From assembly GCF_028863665.1 (NCBI RefSeq), contig NZ_JARBFX010000004.1, positions 1 through 64,000 on the forward strand: a stretch of 64,000 bases of DNA. Reading direction: 5' to 3'. The number at the start of each line of letters is the position of its first letter. Position 1 is the stretch's first letter. This stretch comes from Aquabacter sediminis. Its GTDB lineage: Bacteria; Pseudomonadota; Alphaproteobacteria; Rhizobiales; Xanthobacteraceae. This document shows positions 56,038-64,000 of this stretch, piece by piece. The notes under the pieces were generated by a model that saw nothing but the letters and a program-made list of their open reading frames with translations, did no database searches and was not told where the DNA came from. The position numbers and the translations under genes are program-made.

Positions 56038-56841
56038 ATGACGGGCGGCTTCAGCATTTATCGCAATTTCTACATCAAGATCACTATATTGATGCTGGCG
56101 TCCATCCTGGTTTTCCCCGCCGTGGAAAACCTCAGCGCCGGCATTGCGGCGATCACGCTCTTGGATGTGGCGCTGATGCTGATGGCCATCCATTTGGTCT
56201 CCACCGGCTCCACCCGCCGCCGCTGGCGTCGGGTGCCGCTGGTCCTGCTGGGCATGGTGGCGATCGGGCTGGACCTATATTCTGTCTTCGTCCCGAACCG
56301 GCACTTCCTCCTGGCCGCCACGCTCTTCTTTTGCGGCTTCTATCTGTTCGCCATCTACAACATGTTGAAATACGTTCTCTCGCCGGGGCGCATCACGCTC
56401 GACCGCATCTTCGCCTCGCTCACCGCCTATATGACCATGGCGCTGTTCTGGGCGCTCATCTATCGCGCGCTCTATCTGGTGGAGCCCCATTCCTTTCGCT
56501 TCGACACGACCATCCAGCGGGCCGAAGTGCCGTTCTACGATTTTCTCTATTTCAGCTACGCCACCATCACCACCACGGGCTATGGCGACATCGTGCCCAA
56601 CACCCATCAGGTCCAGTCCTTCGCCATCGTGGAGCAAATGGTGGGCGTCCTCTATGTCGCGATCCTGGTGGCGCGGCTGACCAATCTCTACGCGCCGACG
56701 CCGCCGCGCCGGCTCGGCCGCGCGCCCACCGCTCCCGCCCAGCGGCCGCGACCTGTGCACGGCGCCGCCGATCCCACTTCCCCGGATTGTCAGGCGCCGG
56801 CCGATGGGGTAGGAGAGGCATCGACGACTAGGCACCCGTAG
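56038..56841 (+). CDS. Potassium-channel-like membrane protein
   Basis: This 267-residue protein has about six hydrophobic helices and a pore loop with selectivity filter TTTGYGD (residues 178-184, in SYATITTTGYGDIVPNTH). Four N-terminal helices (10-30, 35-55, 66-84, 89-110) precede the final pair that flanks the pore. The cytoplasmic C-terminus (~45 residues) is Pro/Arg-rich and shows no RCK domain. Potassium conduction is inferred from the filter. Its last codons and stop fall inside the decayed tRNA-Arg copy that starts at 56832, so the present C-terminus may be secondary. Confidence 0.8.
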   Translation: MTGGFSIYRNFYIKITILMLASILVFPAVENLSAGIAAITLLDVALMLMAIHLVSTGSTRRRWRRVPLVLLGMVAIGLDLYSVFVPNRHFLLAATLFFCGFYLFAIYNMLKYVLSPGRITLDRIFASLTAYMTMALFWALIYRALYLVEPHSFRFDTTIQRAEVPFYDFLYFSYATITTTGYGDIVPNTHQVQSFAIVEQMVGVLYVAILVARLTNLYAPTPPRRLGRAPTAPAQRPRPVHGAADPTSPDCQAPADGVGEASTTRHP

Positions 56842-56895
56842 CTCAGCTGGATAGAGCGTTGCCCTCCGAAGGCACGTGTCAAGCCGGCTGGTGCG
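56832..56895 (+). pseudogene. Decayed tRNA-Arg copy
   Basis: The first 27 bases are identical to the intact tRNA-Arg at 56998 (GCACCCGTAGCTCAGCTGGA onward). The anticodon loop CTCCGAA and 13 surrounding bases are also the same. The anticodon stem is altered to TTGCC/GGCAC and the variable and T arms are missing. A GGTGCG at 56890-56895 could be the remaining acceptor 3' strand. It cannot make a functional tRNA. Confidence 0.75.
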
Positions 56896-56997
56896 AAAAG
56901 TGTGAAGAAAAGCGTTTTTGAATTCAACGACTTGCGAGGGTTGGGCCGAGGGCTTCACTTTCGCAGGAAATCCGAGTAAGCACTGCGTAAGCAGCAG

Positions 56998-57074
56998 GCA
57001 CCCGTAGCTCAGCTGGATAGAGCGCCGCCCTCCGAAGGCGGAGGCCACACGTTCGAATCGTGTCGGGTGCGCCA
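56998..57074 (+). tRNA. tRNA-Arg (anticodon CCG)
   Basis: A full cloverleaf is seen: acceptor GCACCCG pairs with CGGGTGC, the D arm holds AGCTCAGCTGGATAGAGC, and the anticodon stem CCGCC/GGCGG closes loop CTCCGAA with anticodon CCG. The T arm ACACG-TTCGAAT-CGTGT is intact, the discriminator is G, and CCA is encoded. It reads CGG arginine codons. A broken copy lies 166 bp upstream, and a conjugation module starts beyond the next gene. Confidence 0.97.
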
Positions 57075-57305
57075 CTGCAACTTTTGATTGCGCCGGCTCT
57101 GCAGGGGCGATGGCCGTCAAAACAAGCGGTATAGAGCCTGTTTAGAGAGCGCCCAAACGCAACGATAGGCGGCGCATTCGAAAGTCCCCATATCGAGCAT
57201 GTCTAGCGTGGTCACGACCGCGATGCCGCCAGCTATGCGACTCTCGACCCTAACTGCAACTTCCGGTACGAATATCGAGGTTTTATTCAACACGCCTGAG
57301 CAAGG

Positions 57306-58223
57306 ATGGCTACGCCGTTTTCAACATCGATCGAATTGCGCCACCTACGTTATTTCGTCTCTGCCGCCGAGCAGGGAAGTTTCCGCAAGGCCGGGGTGGC
57401 ACTTGAGGTCAAGGAATCGTCCATCAGCCGGAGCGTGCGAGATCTTGAAGACGAGATCGGTGTATCGCTTTTCATCCGGCACTCGAGCGGGGTGAACCTC
57501 ACTTTGGCGGGGCAGCGCTTTCTGAACCGCACGCGGCAGGCCCTCGATCAAATCCGAGAGGCCACCGTCGAAGCGGCCACGCTCGGGCGCGCCGAGGAAG
57601 GCCACTTAAAGATTGGCTTGTTCTCCAACGTGTCCTCGGGATTTCTGCGCGACCTGTTCCAGGCCTATGACAGCCGCTACGCGGGCGTTCATATCGACTT
57701 TGTCGAAGCGCCTGCGGAAAATCACGCGGCCGCGATACGGCGGTTTGATCTCGACGCCGCATTCGTGCTGGGCCGGCAAAGCTGGCCGGACTGTGATGCG
57801 ATTTACGCGTGGAGCGAACCACTCCTGTTCGCGCTGCCGCGGCTTCATTCTCTGGTCCAAAAGGATGTGCTGTCCTGGCGCGATCTCTTGGATGAGACCT
57901 TTCTCGTCCGCACCGAAGGCTCCGGCAATGAAGTGCGCGGTTTTCTTGAACGCAAATTCCGGGAACTCGACATCTCGCCGCGCATCAGCACGCAGCAGGT
58001 CGCGCGCTATAGCCTTCTCGGTCTGGTCGCCACGGGACGCGGAATCGTGCCGGTGCTTGAGTCGGAAACGGTCATCGGTCTCCCAGAGGTGGTATTCCGC
58101 CCTCTCGCCGGCGAGGCGATTCCGTTCTCGGTGATCTATTCGCCGAAGAACGACAACCCGGCGGTGCGTACCTTGCTCAGCCTCACACGGAAGATGGCAC
58201 AGGACCGGGCTGCGTCGCGCTGA
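57306..58223 (+). CDS. LysR-family transcriptional regulator
   Basis: This 305-residue LysR-type regulator has an N-terminal winged helix (IELRHLRYFVSAAEQGSFRKAG, ESSISRSVRDLEDEIGVSLFIRH) and a two-lobe effector domain from about residue 95 (GHLKIGLFSNVSSGFLRDLF onward). The effector is unknown. Its base composition is less GC-rich than the chromosomal genes before the tRNA. The 3' end overlaps by 41 bp the end of the convergent DUF2274 gene of the trb operon, so it probably belongs to the same mobile element and may control it. Confidence 0.88.
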   Translation: MATPFSTSIELRHLRYFVSAAEQGSFRKAGVALEVKESSISRSVRDLEDEIGVSLFIRHSSGVNLTLAGQRFLNRTRQALDQIREATVEAATLGRAEEGHLKIGLFSNVSSGFLRDLFQAYDSRYAGVHIDFVEAPAENHAAAIRRFDLDAAFVLGRQSWPDCDAIYAWSEPLLFALPRLHSLVQKDVLSWRDLLDETFLVRTEGSGNEVRGFLERKFRELDISPRISTQQVARYSLLGLVATGRGIVPVLESETVIGLPEVVFRPLAGEAIPFSVIYSPKNDNPAVRTLLSLTRKMAQDRAASR

Positions 58224-58455
58224 TGCTCGCAGCGCCGCCAGCCTCGCGGCGCGCCTTGGCGAACTCGCGATCCGTGGCGATGAAGCGCTCCAGCATGGGC
58301 ACGATAAGCTTTGCTGGATCCGGGACGGGCTGGCCGGTTTCCCGCGCGAGCACCTCGGCGTAGGCGACAAGATCGCGGTGCAGCGCGCCGGGTAGCGAGA
58401 GCGCCAGCTTCACCGGCTTGTCGTTCGCGATGGGTCCGAGTTTCAGCTTCGCCAT
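58183..58455 (-). CDS. DUF2274 protein of the trb operon
   Basis: This 90-residue protein starts MAKLKLGPIANDKPVKLAL, matching DUF2274, a family found almost only behind trbI in integrative conjugative elements. The pattern (KVKLALSLPGALHRDLVAYAEVLAR) is compatible with a small ribbon-helix-helix-like DNA-binding protein, though this is not shown. It starts two bases after the trbI stop and is the last gene of the operon. Its end overlaps the convergent LysR gene. Confidence 0.85.
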   Translation of the reverse strand: MAKLKLGPIANDKPVKLALSLPGALHRDLVAYAEVLARETGQPVPDPAKLIVPMLERFIATDREFAKARREAGGAASISATQPGPVPSSV

Positions 58456-58457
58456 GG

Positions 58458-59639
58458 TCAGTACCTGTAGGGTTCGAGGACGAGGTCACGGGTGACCATG
58501 ACCCGCACCGGGAAGCCGGGCCGGATGGTCAGGGTCGGCGCGACGTTCAACTGCCGGCGGATGATCTCCTGGCCGGCATCGTTGATGGTGTCCTGCGCCC
58601 CACTCTGCAGTGCCTGGATCAGTTCGTCCTCATCATCCATGGCCAGCTCGGCGCTGACGGAAAGCAGCGTCGAGAGGCCGACCGCCTTGGCGAGATCCCA
58701 CCAGTGCATGTCGACGCCGTCCTCAAGGCCGGCATAACCCTGCGCATCGGTGCCGGGCTGGCGCTCGAGCACGATGGAGCGGCCATTGGGGAAGATCAGC
58801 CGGTTCCAGACCAGCAGGATGCGGCGCTGCCCGTAGCCGACGCCATTGTCGTATTGGCCGAGCAGCCGGGTCCCCTGCGGGATGATCAGGATGCGCCCGG
58901 TCGGACTGTCATAGACATTCTCGGTCACCTGGGCGGTGATCTGGCCGGGCAAATCGGAGCGGATGCCGGTAATCAGCGCGGCCGGGATGACGGCGCCGGC
59001 CTGCAGAACATAGGGCGATGCCGGTGCCATGACCCGATCGGACGCGACCACACGTCGATCGACACTGGCATTGAGGAAGGCGAGTTGGCGATCCTGGGTC
59101 GAGGGCGTGGCGCCTGTTCCTGCCGAGCCAGGGCCGCTGAAGCCGGAAGCACCCGTCACTGAAGGCGCTGACGCGCGCCCCTGCGCAGCCTGGAAGAATA
59201 CGCGGCTGGTCCGCGCGGCTTCCTGCTCGGCAAGACGCCGCTGCTGCTCGGGATCGACCTGTGGCGCCGTCAGTGTCGGCGGCACGACGGGCTGGCCGCG
59301 GTTCTGCGCCTCAAGGATCGGCCGGCCAAGATCGCCCGGCAGCGGCGGACCCAGGATCGGCCCGGTGTAGTCCCGCGGCAGGCCGGCAAGGCCATCGGCA
59401 GTGGAGCGGTTCTGTGTGGAGTAGAGTTCATCGCCGCCGGTTACTTTGTCGCGACCCTGCAGCGCATAGATCATGGCGCCACCAATGCCGAGGCTGACGA
59501 CCAGCCCGGCACCGGCCATCACTTTCCGCGAAAGGCGCGTAACGCGCGGCGGCTCGGGACGCAGCCGCATGGTGGCGGCGTGATCGGTGGTCGGAGCGCC
59601 GAGATCCGCCTCGAGGTCATGATGATCCGGATTGCTCAT
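58458..59639 (-). CDS. trbI: Conjugal transfer protein TrbI (VirB10-like)
   Basis: This 393-residue protein is the VirB10-type scaffold that spans inner and outer membrane in the type IV secretion channel. A short cytoplasmic N-terminus leads to one membrane helix (about 39-60), a Pro/Gln-rich periplasmic stretch, and the C-terminal VirB10 domain. That domain shows AGAVIPAALITGIRSDLPGQI, ENVYDSPTGRILIIPQGTRLLGQYD and RILLVWNRLIFPNG. It overlaps trbG by ATGA at its start. Confidence 0.95.
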   Translation of the reverse strand: MSNPDHHDLEADLGAPTTDHAATMRLRPEPPRVTRLSRKVMAGAGLVVSLGIGGAMIYALQGRDKVTGGDELYSTQNRSTADGLAGLPRDYTGPILGPPLPGDLGRPILEAQNRGQPVVPPTLTAPQVDPEQQRRLAEQEAARTSRVFFQAAQGRASAPSVTGASGFSGPGSAGTGATPSTQDRQLAFLNASVDRRVVASDRVMAPASPYVLQAGAVIPAALITGIRSDLPGQITAQVTENVYDSPTGRILIIPQGTRLLGQYDNGVGYGQRRILLVWNRLIFPNGRSIVLERQPGTDAQGYAGLEDGVDMHWWDLAKAVGLSTLLSVSAELAMDDEDELIQALQSGAQDTINDAGQEIIRRQLNVAPTLTIRPGFPVRVMVTRDLVLEPYRY

Positions 59640-60619
59640 GATGCGGGCCTCCCATCCGTGCGCTCGATCCGCACCTTCTGAGGCCGGTCGCCGCCACCGA
59701 GGCGCAGTTCGGCCGCCCCAAACAGCCGGTCGACGATCAGGACGTTCTGATAGGTGCGGCTATTGACGATCTGCGCCTCACCGTCGGCTCCGATGACGAA
59801 GAGCGGCGGCATCTCGCCCTGGATAATGCCGCGCGGGAACTCGACATAGACCTTGCGCCCGTCGTCATAGACGGCAATCGGCCGCCAGGGCGGAGTGTCT
59901 CCGGTGAGTGAATAGCGGTAGTTGCGGGCCGCGAAGGCCGGGATGATTGGCGTCGGAGGAACACTGGGTCGCTGCGCTCCCGGAAGTTGCGGATAGGCCC
60001 AGGCGATGGCCGGCATGTAGGGCTTCTCGCCAGCCCGCAGCTCGATCATGTAGCTGCGCCGGTCGGTGGTGATGACAAGATTCGTGGAGATGTCCGCCCG
60101 CGTCGGTTTCACCAGCACATGCACGCGCCGGTTCACACCTTCCCCGCTCTCAGTGTCGCCAATGATCCAGCGGGCGGTGTCGCCCGCCGCGATCGGCCCA
60201 TTGCCGGTCAGGCTCTCGCCCGGCTCCAGTGCGATGTTGGTGATCTGGCCGGGCGCTGCATAGATCTGATAGAGCGCGCCCTCGCTCCAGGGATAGATCT
60301 GGATGGCGTTGTAATAGCCCTCGCGCCGCGGCTCCACGCGGGCCGCAGCATTGGCGTTCTCGACGCGGGCAACCGGGGTTTTCGCGTCCGTGCCGCCCTT
60401 GGCCGGCGTCCAAGCGGGAGGCGTATGGAGCGGGCGCGGCCGGTCATCTGCAACCACTGTCGGCACCGTCGGCAGCGACGGCACGTCACTGTCATAGCTG
60501 ATCTGCGGCGGCTTCGGAGCCGAGGCGCAGCCGCCCAACATTGTCGCCGAGAGCAGAAGAACCGCAAAAGCGGATCGGCGCAGAGCCGGAGATGTGGATT
60601 TACGGAAAGACGTGTTCAC
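59636..60619 (-). CDS. trbG: Conjugal transfer protein TrbG (VirB9-like lipoprotein)
   Basis: This 327-residue VirB9-type component of the outer-membrane core of the conjugation channel has a lipobox LGGC (Cys31) behind its signal, suggesting lipid anchoring. NAIQIYPWSEGALYQIYAAPGQITNIALEPGE, TRADISTNLVITTDRRSYMIEL and, near the end, VYDDGRKVYVEFP are the VirB9/CagX motifs. It overlaps trbF and trbI by ATGA on each side. Confidence 0.95.
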   Translation of the reverse strand: MNTSFRKSTSPALRRSAFAVLLLSATMLGGCASAPKPPQISYDSDVPSLPTVPTVVADDRPRPLHTPPAWTPAKGGTDAKTPVARVENANAAARVEPRREGYYNAIQIYPWSEGALYQIYAAPGQITNIALEPGESLTGNGPIAAGDTARWIIGDTESGEGVNRRVHVLVKPTRADISTNLVITTDRRSYMIELRAGEKPYMPAIAWAYPQLPGAQRPSVPPTPIIPAFAARNYRYSLTGDTPPWRPIAVYDDGRKVYVEFPRGIIQGEMPPLFVIGADGEAQIVNSRTYQNVLIVDRLFGAAELRLGGGDRPQKVRIERTDGRPAS

Positions 60620-61305
60620 TGGCTCATCTCCCGCGACCAGCTGATGGCGTTGACATAGATGCCGAGGGGATTGGTGCGCAGGCGCTCGGCATCGCGCGGT
60701 GGCTGGATCACCAGGGTCAGGATCGCGCTCCAGCGCTCGGTGGCGCCGAGCTGGCCGTTCTCGTACCGTCGTTCGACCCAGGCGAGGCGGAAGGAATCCG
60801 GCGAAGCGCGGATCACACTGGAGACCTCGACTGCGATCTGCTGCTTGCCTATCCGCGTGAAGGGATCGTTGGCGCGGGCATAGTCGTTGAGCGCGGCGGC
60901 GCCCCGATCGGTGGTTAACTCATAGGCTCGAAGCCAGTTCTGCCTGATGATGACGGGGTCGGCCGGCAGACTGCGCACCTGCTCGATGAAGCGGGCGAGA
61001 TGCCAGGCAATCTGCGGATCGGTTGGGCGATAGTTTCCAGTTGCGGGCCCTACGGCCTGTGTCTGGCCGAGACGATCGACCTCGACCACCCAGGGCACAA
61101 CGCTGCCCCGCGTCGATTGCCAGATCAATGCCGAGGCAAAGCCGGCCGAGAGAAGCAGACTGCCAAAGGCCATCAGCCGCCAGTTCTTGGCCTGCACACG
61201 GGCCGAACCGATGCGCTCGTCCCAGACTTGTGCTGCCTTCTGATAGGGCGTGACTGGCTCGGGCGAGGTGCCGTAATGGGTCGCGGGTCGCTTGAAGAGG
61301 CTCAT
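60616..61305 (-). CDS. trbF: Conjugal transfer protein TrbF (VirB8-like)
   Basis: This 229-residue bitopic protein of the VirB8 type is an inner-membrane assembly factor. PYQKAAQVWDERIGSARVQAKNWR precedes the single helix at about 43-63. The periplasmic part contains PWVVEVDRLGQ, ADPVIIRQNWLRAYELTTDRGAAALNDYA and RWSAILTLVIQPP. It overlaps trbL and trbG by ATGA. Confidence 0.95.
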   Translation of the reverse strand: MSLFKRPATHYGTSPEPVTPYQKAAQVWDERIGSARVQAKNWRLMAFGSLLLSAGFASALIWQSTRGSVVPWVVEVDRLGQTQAVGPATGNYRPTDPQIAWHLARFIEQVRSLPADPVIIRQNWLRAYELTTDRGAAALNDYARANDPFTRIGKQQIAVEVSSVIRASPDSFRLAWVERRYENGQLGATERWSAILTLVIQPPRDAERLRTNPLGIYVNAISWSREMSQ

Positions 61306-62531
61306 GAGCGGTCGCTCTCATTGAGGGAAACGGAAGAGCCGCCGGCATGGCTGTCACCGGAACGGACAGCGTGGGCGGCGGCGGAGACGCCATGGCGAAG
61401 CGACTGGCCGCGCTTCATGCGCTTGGCCCAGTCGGGCACGTCACCGGCCGAGGAAGTCGAGGCCGTGCCGTTGATGGCGTTCGCCAGCGGTGACACGGCG
61501 GCGGAGCCCGCCGCGCGCGCGACGCCACCCAGTCCCGCGGCGACACTCGCCATGCCGGGCTGACCGGCCGCACCGATGCTGTAGGCTGTCGCACCTCCGC
61601 GCGCCGCGGCCGCCGTCGCGGAGAGCGCCGCCCCACCGCCCCGGACTGCGAGGCTGGCGGCACCGCCCGCTGCCATCAGGGCGCCACCGGCGGCGAGGCC
61701 CGTGCCAACAGCGGCCCCGGCGCTCAGCTGCGGGCCACCGGAGACAAGGCCGGCGGCAATGCCGGGACCGAAGATGCCGAGGCCGAGCAGGGAAAGGGCC
61801 GCCAGCACGATGGCCATGGCGTCATCGACGGTCGGCGTCTGACCACCGAAGCCTGCGGTGAACTGGCCGAACAGGGTCGAGCCGATGCCGATGATGACGG
61901 CGAGCACCATGACCTTGATGCCGGAGGAGACCACATTGCCCAGCACCCGTTCGGCCATGAAGGCGGTCTTGCCGAACAGGCCAAAGGGGATCAGCACGAA
62001 GCCGGCGAGCGTGGTCAGCTTGAACTCGATCAGGCTGACGAAGAGCTGGACGGCGAGGATGAAGAAGGAGAGCAGCACCAGCACCCAGGCAAAGAGCAGG
62101 CAGGCGATCTGGATGAAGTTCTCGAAGAAGGCGACCCAGCCCATCAGGTCGGAGATGGAGTCGAGCAGAGGGCGGCCGGCATCGAGCCCGGTCTGCGCCA
62201 CTTTGCCGGGACGCATGAGATCATCAACCGAGAAGCCGGTGCCCGATCCCTTCAGCCCCAGCCCGGCAAAGCTCTCGAAGACGATACGGGCGAGGGTGTT
62301 CCAGTTGCCGATGACGTAGGCGAAGACGCCGACGAACAGCGTCTTCTTGATGAGCCGGGCGATGATGTCGTCATCAGCGCCCCAGGACCAGAACAGCGCT
62401 GCCAGCGTCACATCGATGACGATGAGCGTGGTGGCGATGAAGGCGACCTCGCCGCCAAGCAGGCCGAAGCCGCTGTCGATATAGGAGGTGAAGACCCCGA
62501 GAAAAGTGTCTATGACGCCGGTGCCGCCCAT
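61302..62531 (-). CDS. trbL: Conjugal transfer protein TrbL (VirB6-like)
   Basis: This ~409-residue inner-membrane channel protein has six or seven hydrophobic segments (VAFIATTLIVIDVTLAALFWSWGADD, TLFVGVFAYVIGNWNTLARIVFESFAGLG and others). The cytoplasmic C-terminal third is an Ala/Gly-rich low-complexity tail that ends NESDRS. ATG 62531 lies one base past the trbK stop. An in-frame ATG at 62546 would overlap trbK instead. Confidence 0.93.
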   Translation of the reverse strand: MGGTGVIDTFLGVFTSYIDSGFGLLGGEVAFIATTLIVIDVTLAALFWSWGADDDIIARLIKKTLFVGVFAYVIGNWNTLARIVFESFAGLGLKGSGTGFSVDDLMRPGKVAQTGLDAGRPLLDSISDLMGWVAFFENFIQIACLLFAWVLVLLSFFILAVQLFVSLIEFKLTTLAGFVLIPFGLFGKTAFMAERVLGNVVSSGIKVMVLAVIIGIGSTLFGQFTAGFGGQTPTVDDAMAIVLAALSLLGLGIFGPGIAAGLVSGGPQLSAGAAVGTGLAAGGALMAAGGAASLAVRGGGAALSATAAAARGGATAYSIGAAGQPGMASVAAGLGGVARAAGSAAVSPLANAINGTASTSSAGDVPDWAKRMKRGQSLRHGVSAAAHAVRSGDSHAGGSSVSLNESDRS

Positions 62532-62532
62532 C

Positions 62533-62802
62533 TCAGCGACCTTCAATCGATGCGGGACGCCCGAGGAACCGGTCCCGCGTCTGAGCCCAGACCTTCAGAC
62601 ACGCTGTGTCCTGCGCGGCAGCCTCTCCCAATTGCTGGCAGCGGCGCTGTTCACCACGCAGAGGATCGTGCTCGGCCGCGACCGTCCGAATGGGTGAAGA
62701 CTCCGGCGCCTTCTCCTCCCGGCTCATCTCCAGAACCGCCGCCGTACCGGCGATGGCCACGAAGATCACCGCGCCGAGCCGGGCCAGCATGGCTCCGTCC
62801 AT
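62533..62802 (-). CDS. trbK: Entry-exclusion protein TrbK (trbK-alt type)
   Basis: This 89-residue protein begins MDGAMLARLGAVIFVAIAGTA with one membrane segment near the N-terminus. A short exported part has two Cys residues (RRCQQLGEAAAQDTACLKVW). This is the form that replaces TrbK between trbJ and trbL in many alphaproteobacterial elements. By analogy it blocks entry of a second copy of the same element. It starts 11 bp after trbJ ends. Confidence 0.82.
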   Translation of the reverse strand: MDGAMLARLGAVIFVAIAGTAAVLEMSREEKAPESSPIRTVAAEHDPLRGEQRRCQQLGEAAAQDTACLKVWAQTRDRFLGRPASIEGR

Positions 62803-62813
62803 GTCGGCCTCCC

Positions 62814-63566
62814 TCAGTTGCTGAACATGCGGGCGTTGCCGGTCTGGTAGCCGGCGCCCGGGGTGAGGAAGCGCCGGCGCTGCTCGCGGCCCTGCTCGAC
62901 GGCGGTCGCGCGTTCCGCCTCGGACAGCGCCGCGGCGCGCCCATTGGCGGACATCACCGCGATCAGGTCGGAGAGCTGCTGCGACTGCAAAGCGAGCAAC
63001 TGGTTGCCGGCCTGCGTGGCCTGAAGGGCGCCCGTGGCGCCTTGGCTTTGGCCGACGAGGGTCGCCATCTCGGCCTTGTTGGCGTCGACATTGCCGACGA
63101 CGCCCGCCTGCACCAGCAGCGCGTCCTGCAGGCCCCCGACGGTCGTCTGCCAGCGCGCGCGTGCACCGGCGACGAGATCGGCATCGGAGGCCGAGAGCGG
63201 GATGTTGCCATAGCGCTGCTGGAAAGCCTGGTCGATCTGACCGACATCGAAAGCGATGCTCTGCGCCTGCCCGAGCAACTGCTGGGTGCGCTGGACCGAT
63301 TGCTGGATCTGCTGCAGCGAGGAGTGCGGCAGGCTGGCGAGATTGCGCGCCTGGTTGATCAGCATCTGCGCTTCGTTCTGCAGCGAGGTGATCTGATTGT
63401 TGATCTGCTCCAGCGCCCGCGCCGCCGACATCATGTTCTCCGCGTAGTTCCACGGGTCATAGACCGTGAGGGCCTGCGCGGGCGGGGACAGCACGGGTGC
63501 GAGGGCGAGCGGCGCGGCCAGCAGCGCGACGGCGAACGCGGATACGCGCGGACGGAACAGCGTCAT
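62814..63566 (-). CDS. trbJ: Conjugal transfer protein TrbJ (VirB5-like)
   Basis: This 250-residue periplasmic or pilus-tip protein has a signal peptide (RPRVSAFAVALLAAPLALAP, cut near AQA). It is otherwise almost entirely helical, with VYDPWNYAENMMSAARALEQINNQI, QRTQQLLGQAQSIAFDV, and RWQTTVGGLQDALLVQAGV. ATG 63566 overlaps the trbE stop by ATGA, fixing the start. Confidence 0.93.
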   Translation of the reverse strand: MTLFRPRVSAFAVALLAAPLALAPVLSPPAQALTVYDPWNYAENMMSAARALEQINNQITSLQNEAQMLINQARNLASLPHSSLQQIQQSVQRTQQLLGQAQSIAFDVGQIDQAFQQRYGNIPLSASDADLVAGARARWQTTVGGLQDALLVQAGVVGNVDANKAEMATLVGQSQGATGALQATQAGNQLLALQSQQLSDLIAVMSANGRAAALSEAERATAVEQGREQRRRFLTPGAGYQTGNARMFSN

Positions 63567-64000
63567 GGCTGCGTCTCCAGATTGGTGAGGTTGGGAAGGA
63601 GGTCGGCGGCCCAGCCGAGGCCGCGATGACGCAGCCAGGCCGCAAGGAAGCCGTCGCGCCCATGATCCTTGACGATCTTGCTGATGGCCTGCTGGTCGGT
63701 CTTGGAGGACGCCGCGCACAGCGTAAGCGCCACGTCCGACAGGCCGAGCTCGAACAGCCGGTTGCCGCGCCGCGACTGGCAGTAATAGTCCCGCTTCGGC
63801 ATGGCCCGCGCTAGGATCTCGATCTGTCGGTCGTTCAAGCCGAAGCGGCGATAGATGGCGGTGATCTGCGGCTCGATGGCCCGCTCATTGGGGAGCAGAA
63901 GACGTGTCGGGCAGCTCTCGATGATCGCCGGGGCAATGGCGCTGCCATCAATGTCGGAGAGCGACTGCGTGGCGAAGATGACGGAGGCGTTCTTCTTGCG
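63563..64000 (-). CDS. trbE: Conjugation ATPase TrbE (VirB4-like), C-terminal part
   Basis: The frame is open from the window edge and encodes the last 145 residues of TrbE, the VirB4-type ATPase that powers channel assembly. KNASVIFATQSLSDIDGSAIAPAIIES is the ATPase region behind Walker B with the sensor Gln, PTRLLLPNERA follows, and then RQIEILARAMPKRDYY and the C-terminal LRHRGLGWAADLL. Walker A and the N-terminal part lie outside the window. Together with J-K-L-F-G-I this is the usual trb order. Confidence 0.92.
   Translation of the reverse strand, partial: RKKNASVIFATQSLSDIDGSAIAPAIIESCPTRLLLPNERAIEPQITAIYRRFGLNDRQIEILARAMPKRDYYCQSRRGNRLFELGLSDVALTLCAASSKTDQQAISKIVKDHGRDGFLAAWLRHRGLGWAADLLPNLTNLETQP

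Overview
The window is high-GC DNA from an alphaproteobacterium, most likely a Hyphomicrobiales (Rhizobiales) member of the Xanthobacter/Azorhizobium type. This is an inference. It rests on the rhizobial-type pmtA, the ArsR-methyltransferase/metF/metH cluster, the TRAP and TctABC carriers, the OFA-family antiporter, the dispersed palindromic repeat typical of Rhizobiales intergenic DNA, and the rhizobial style of the trb genes.

Region 1-10.3 kb is accessory. It opens with the 5' end of an IS1182-type transposase running off the left edge, then a SnoaL-like protein. Next comes a catabolic locus: a TRAP transporter (dctP, dctQ, dctM) with a PhzF-type isomerase coupled between receptor and permease, a MocR-type regulator, and a divergent nitrilase plus low-specificity threonine aldolase pair. 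The locus ends in about 0.9 kb of gene-free DNA and a scar where three gene fragments meet: a ferric-siderophore ABC ATPase, a PvdE-like exporter and a cytochrome P450.

Region 10.5-46.5 kb is mostly chromosomal core. It has cell-wall genes (an M15-GH75 fusion, an extensin-like lipoprotein, murJ, an L,D-transpeptidase), amino-acid and cofactor genes (dadA, dapB, metF, metH, panB, ubiG), trpS, galE, galU, pmtA, pyrF and guaB, a tripartite TctCBA tricarboxylate carrier, a hybrid histidine kinase, an NnrU-like protein, a class D beta-lactamase directly behind panB, a flavin reductase preceded by a coupled 50-residue ORF, and a PAS-GGDEF protein. Two copies of a modular palindromic repeat lie at 25.2-25.3 and 43.5-43.7 kb.

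Region 46.7-56.8 kb holds an NtrC-type regulator and its sensor kinase. Immediately downstream are two 21-bp-phased inverted repeats and a perfect -24/-12 (sigma-54) promoter in front of an oxalate/formate-type MFS antiporter, which together form a self-contained regulatory circuit. A solitary 1078-residue protein with a C-terminal DUF4114 domain and a small potassium-channel-like protein follow.

Region 56.8-64.0 kb begins with a decayed tRNA-Arg copy and an intact tRNA-Arg(CCG). Beyond a LysR regulator lies a minus-strand conjugation operon (trbE-J-K-L-F-G-I plus DUF2274) that runs off the right edge. I read this as one end of an integrative conjugative element, probably inserted at the tRNA gene.
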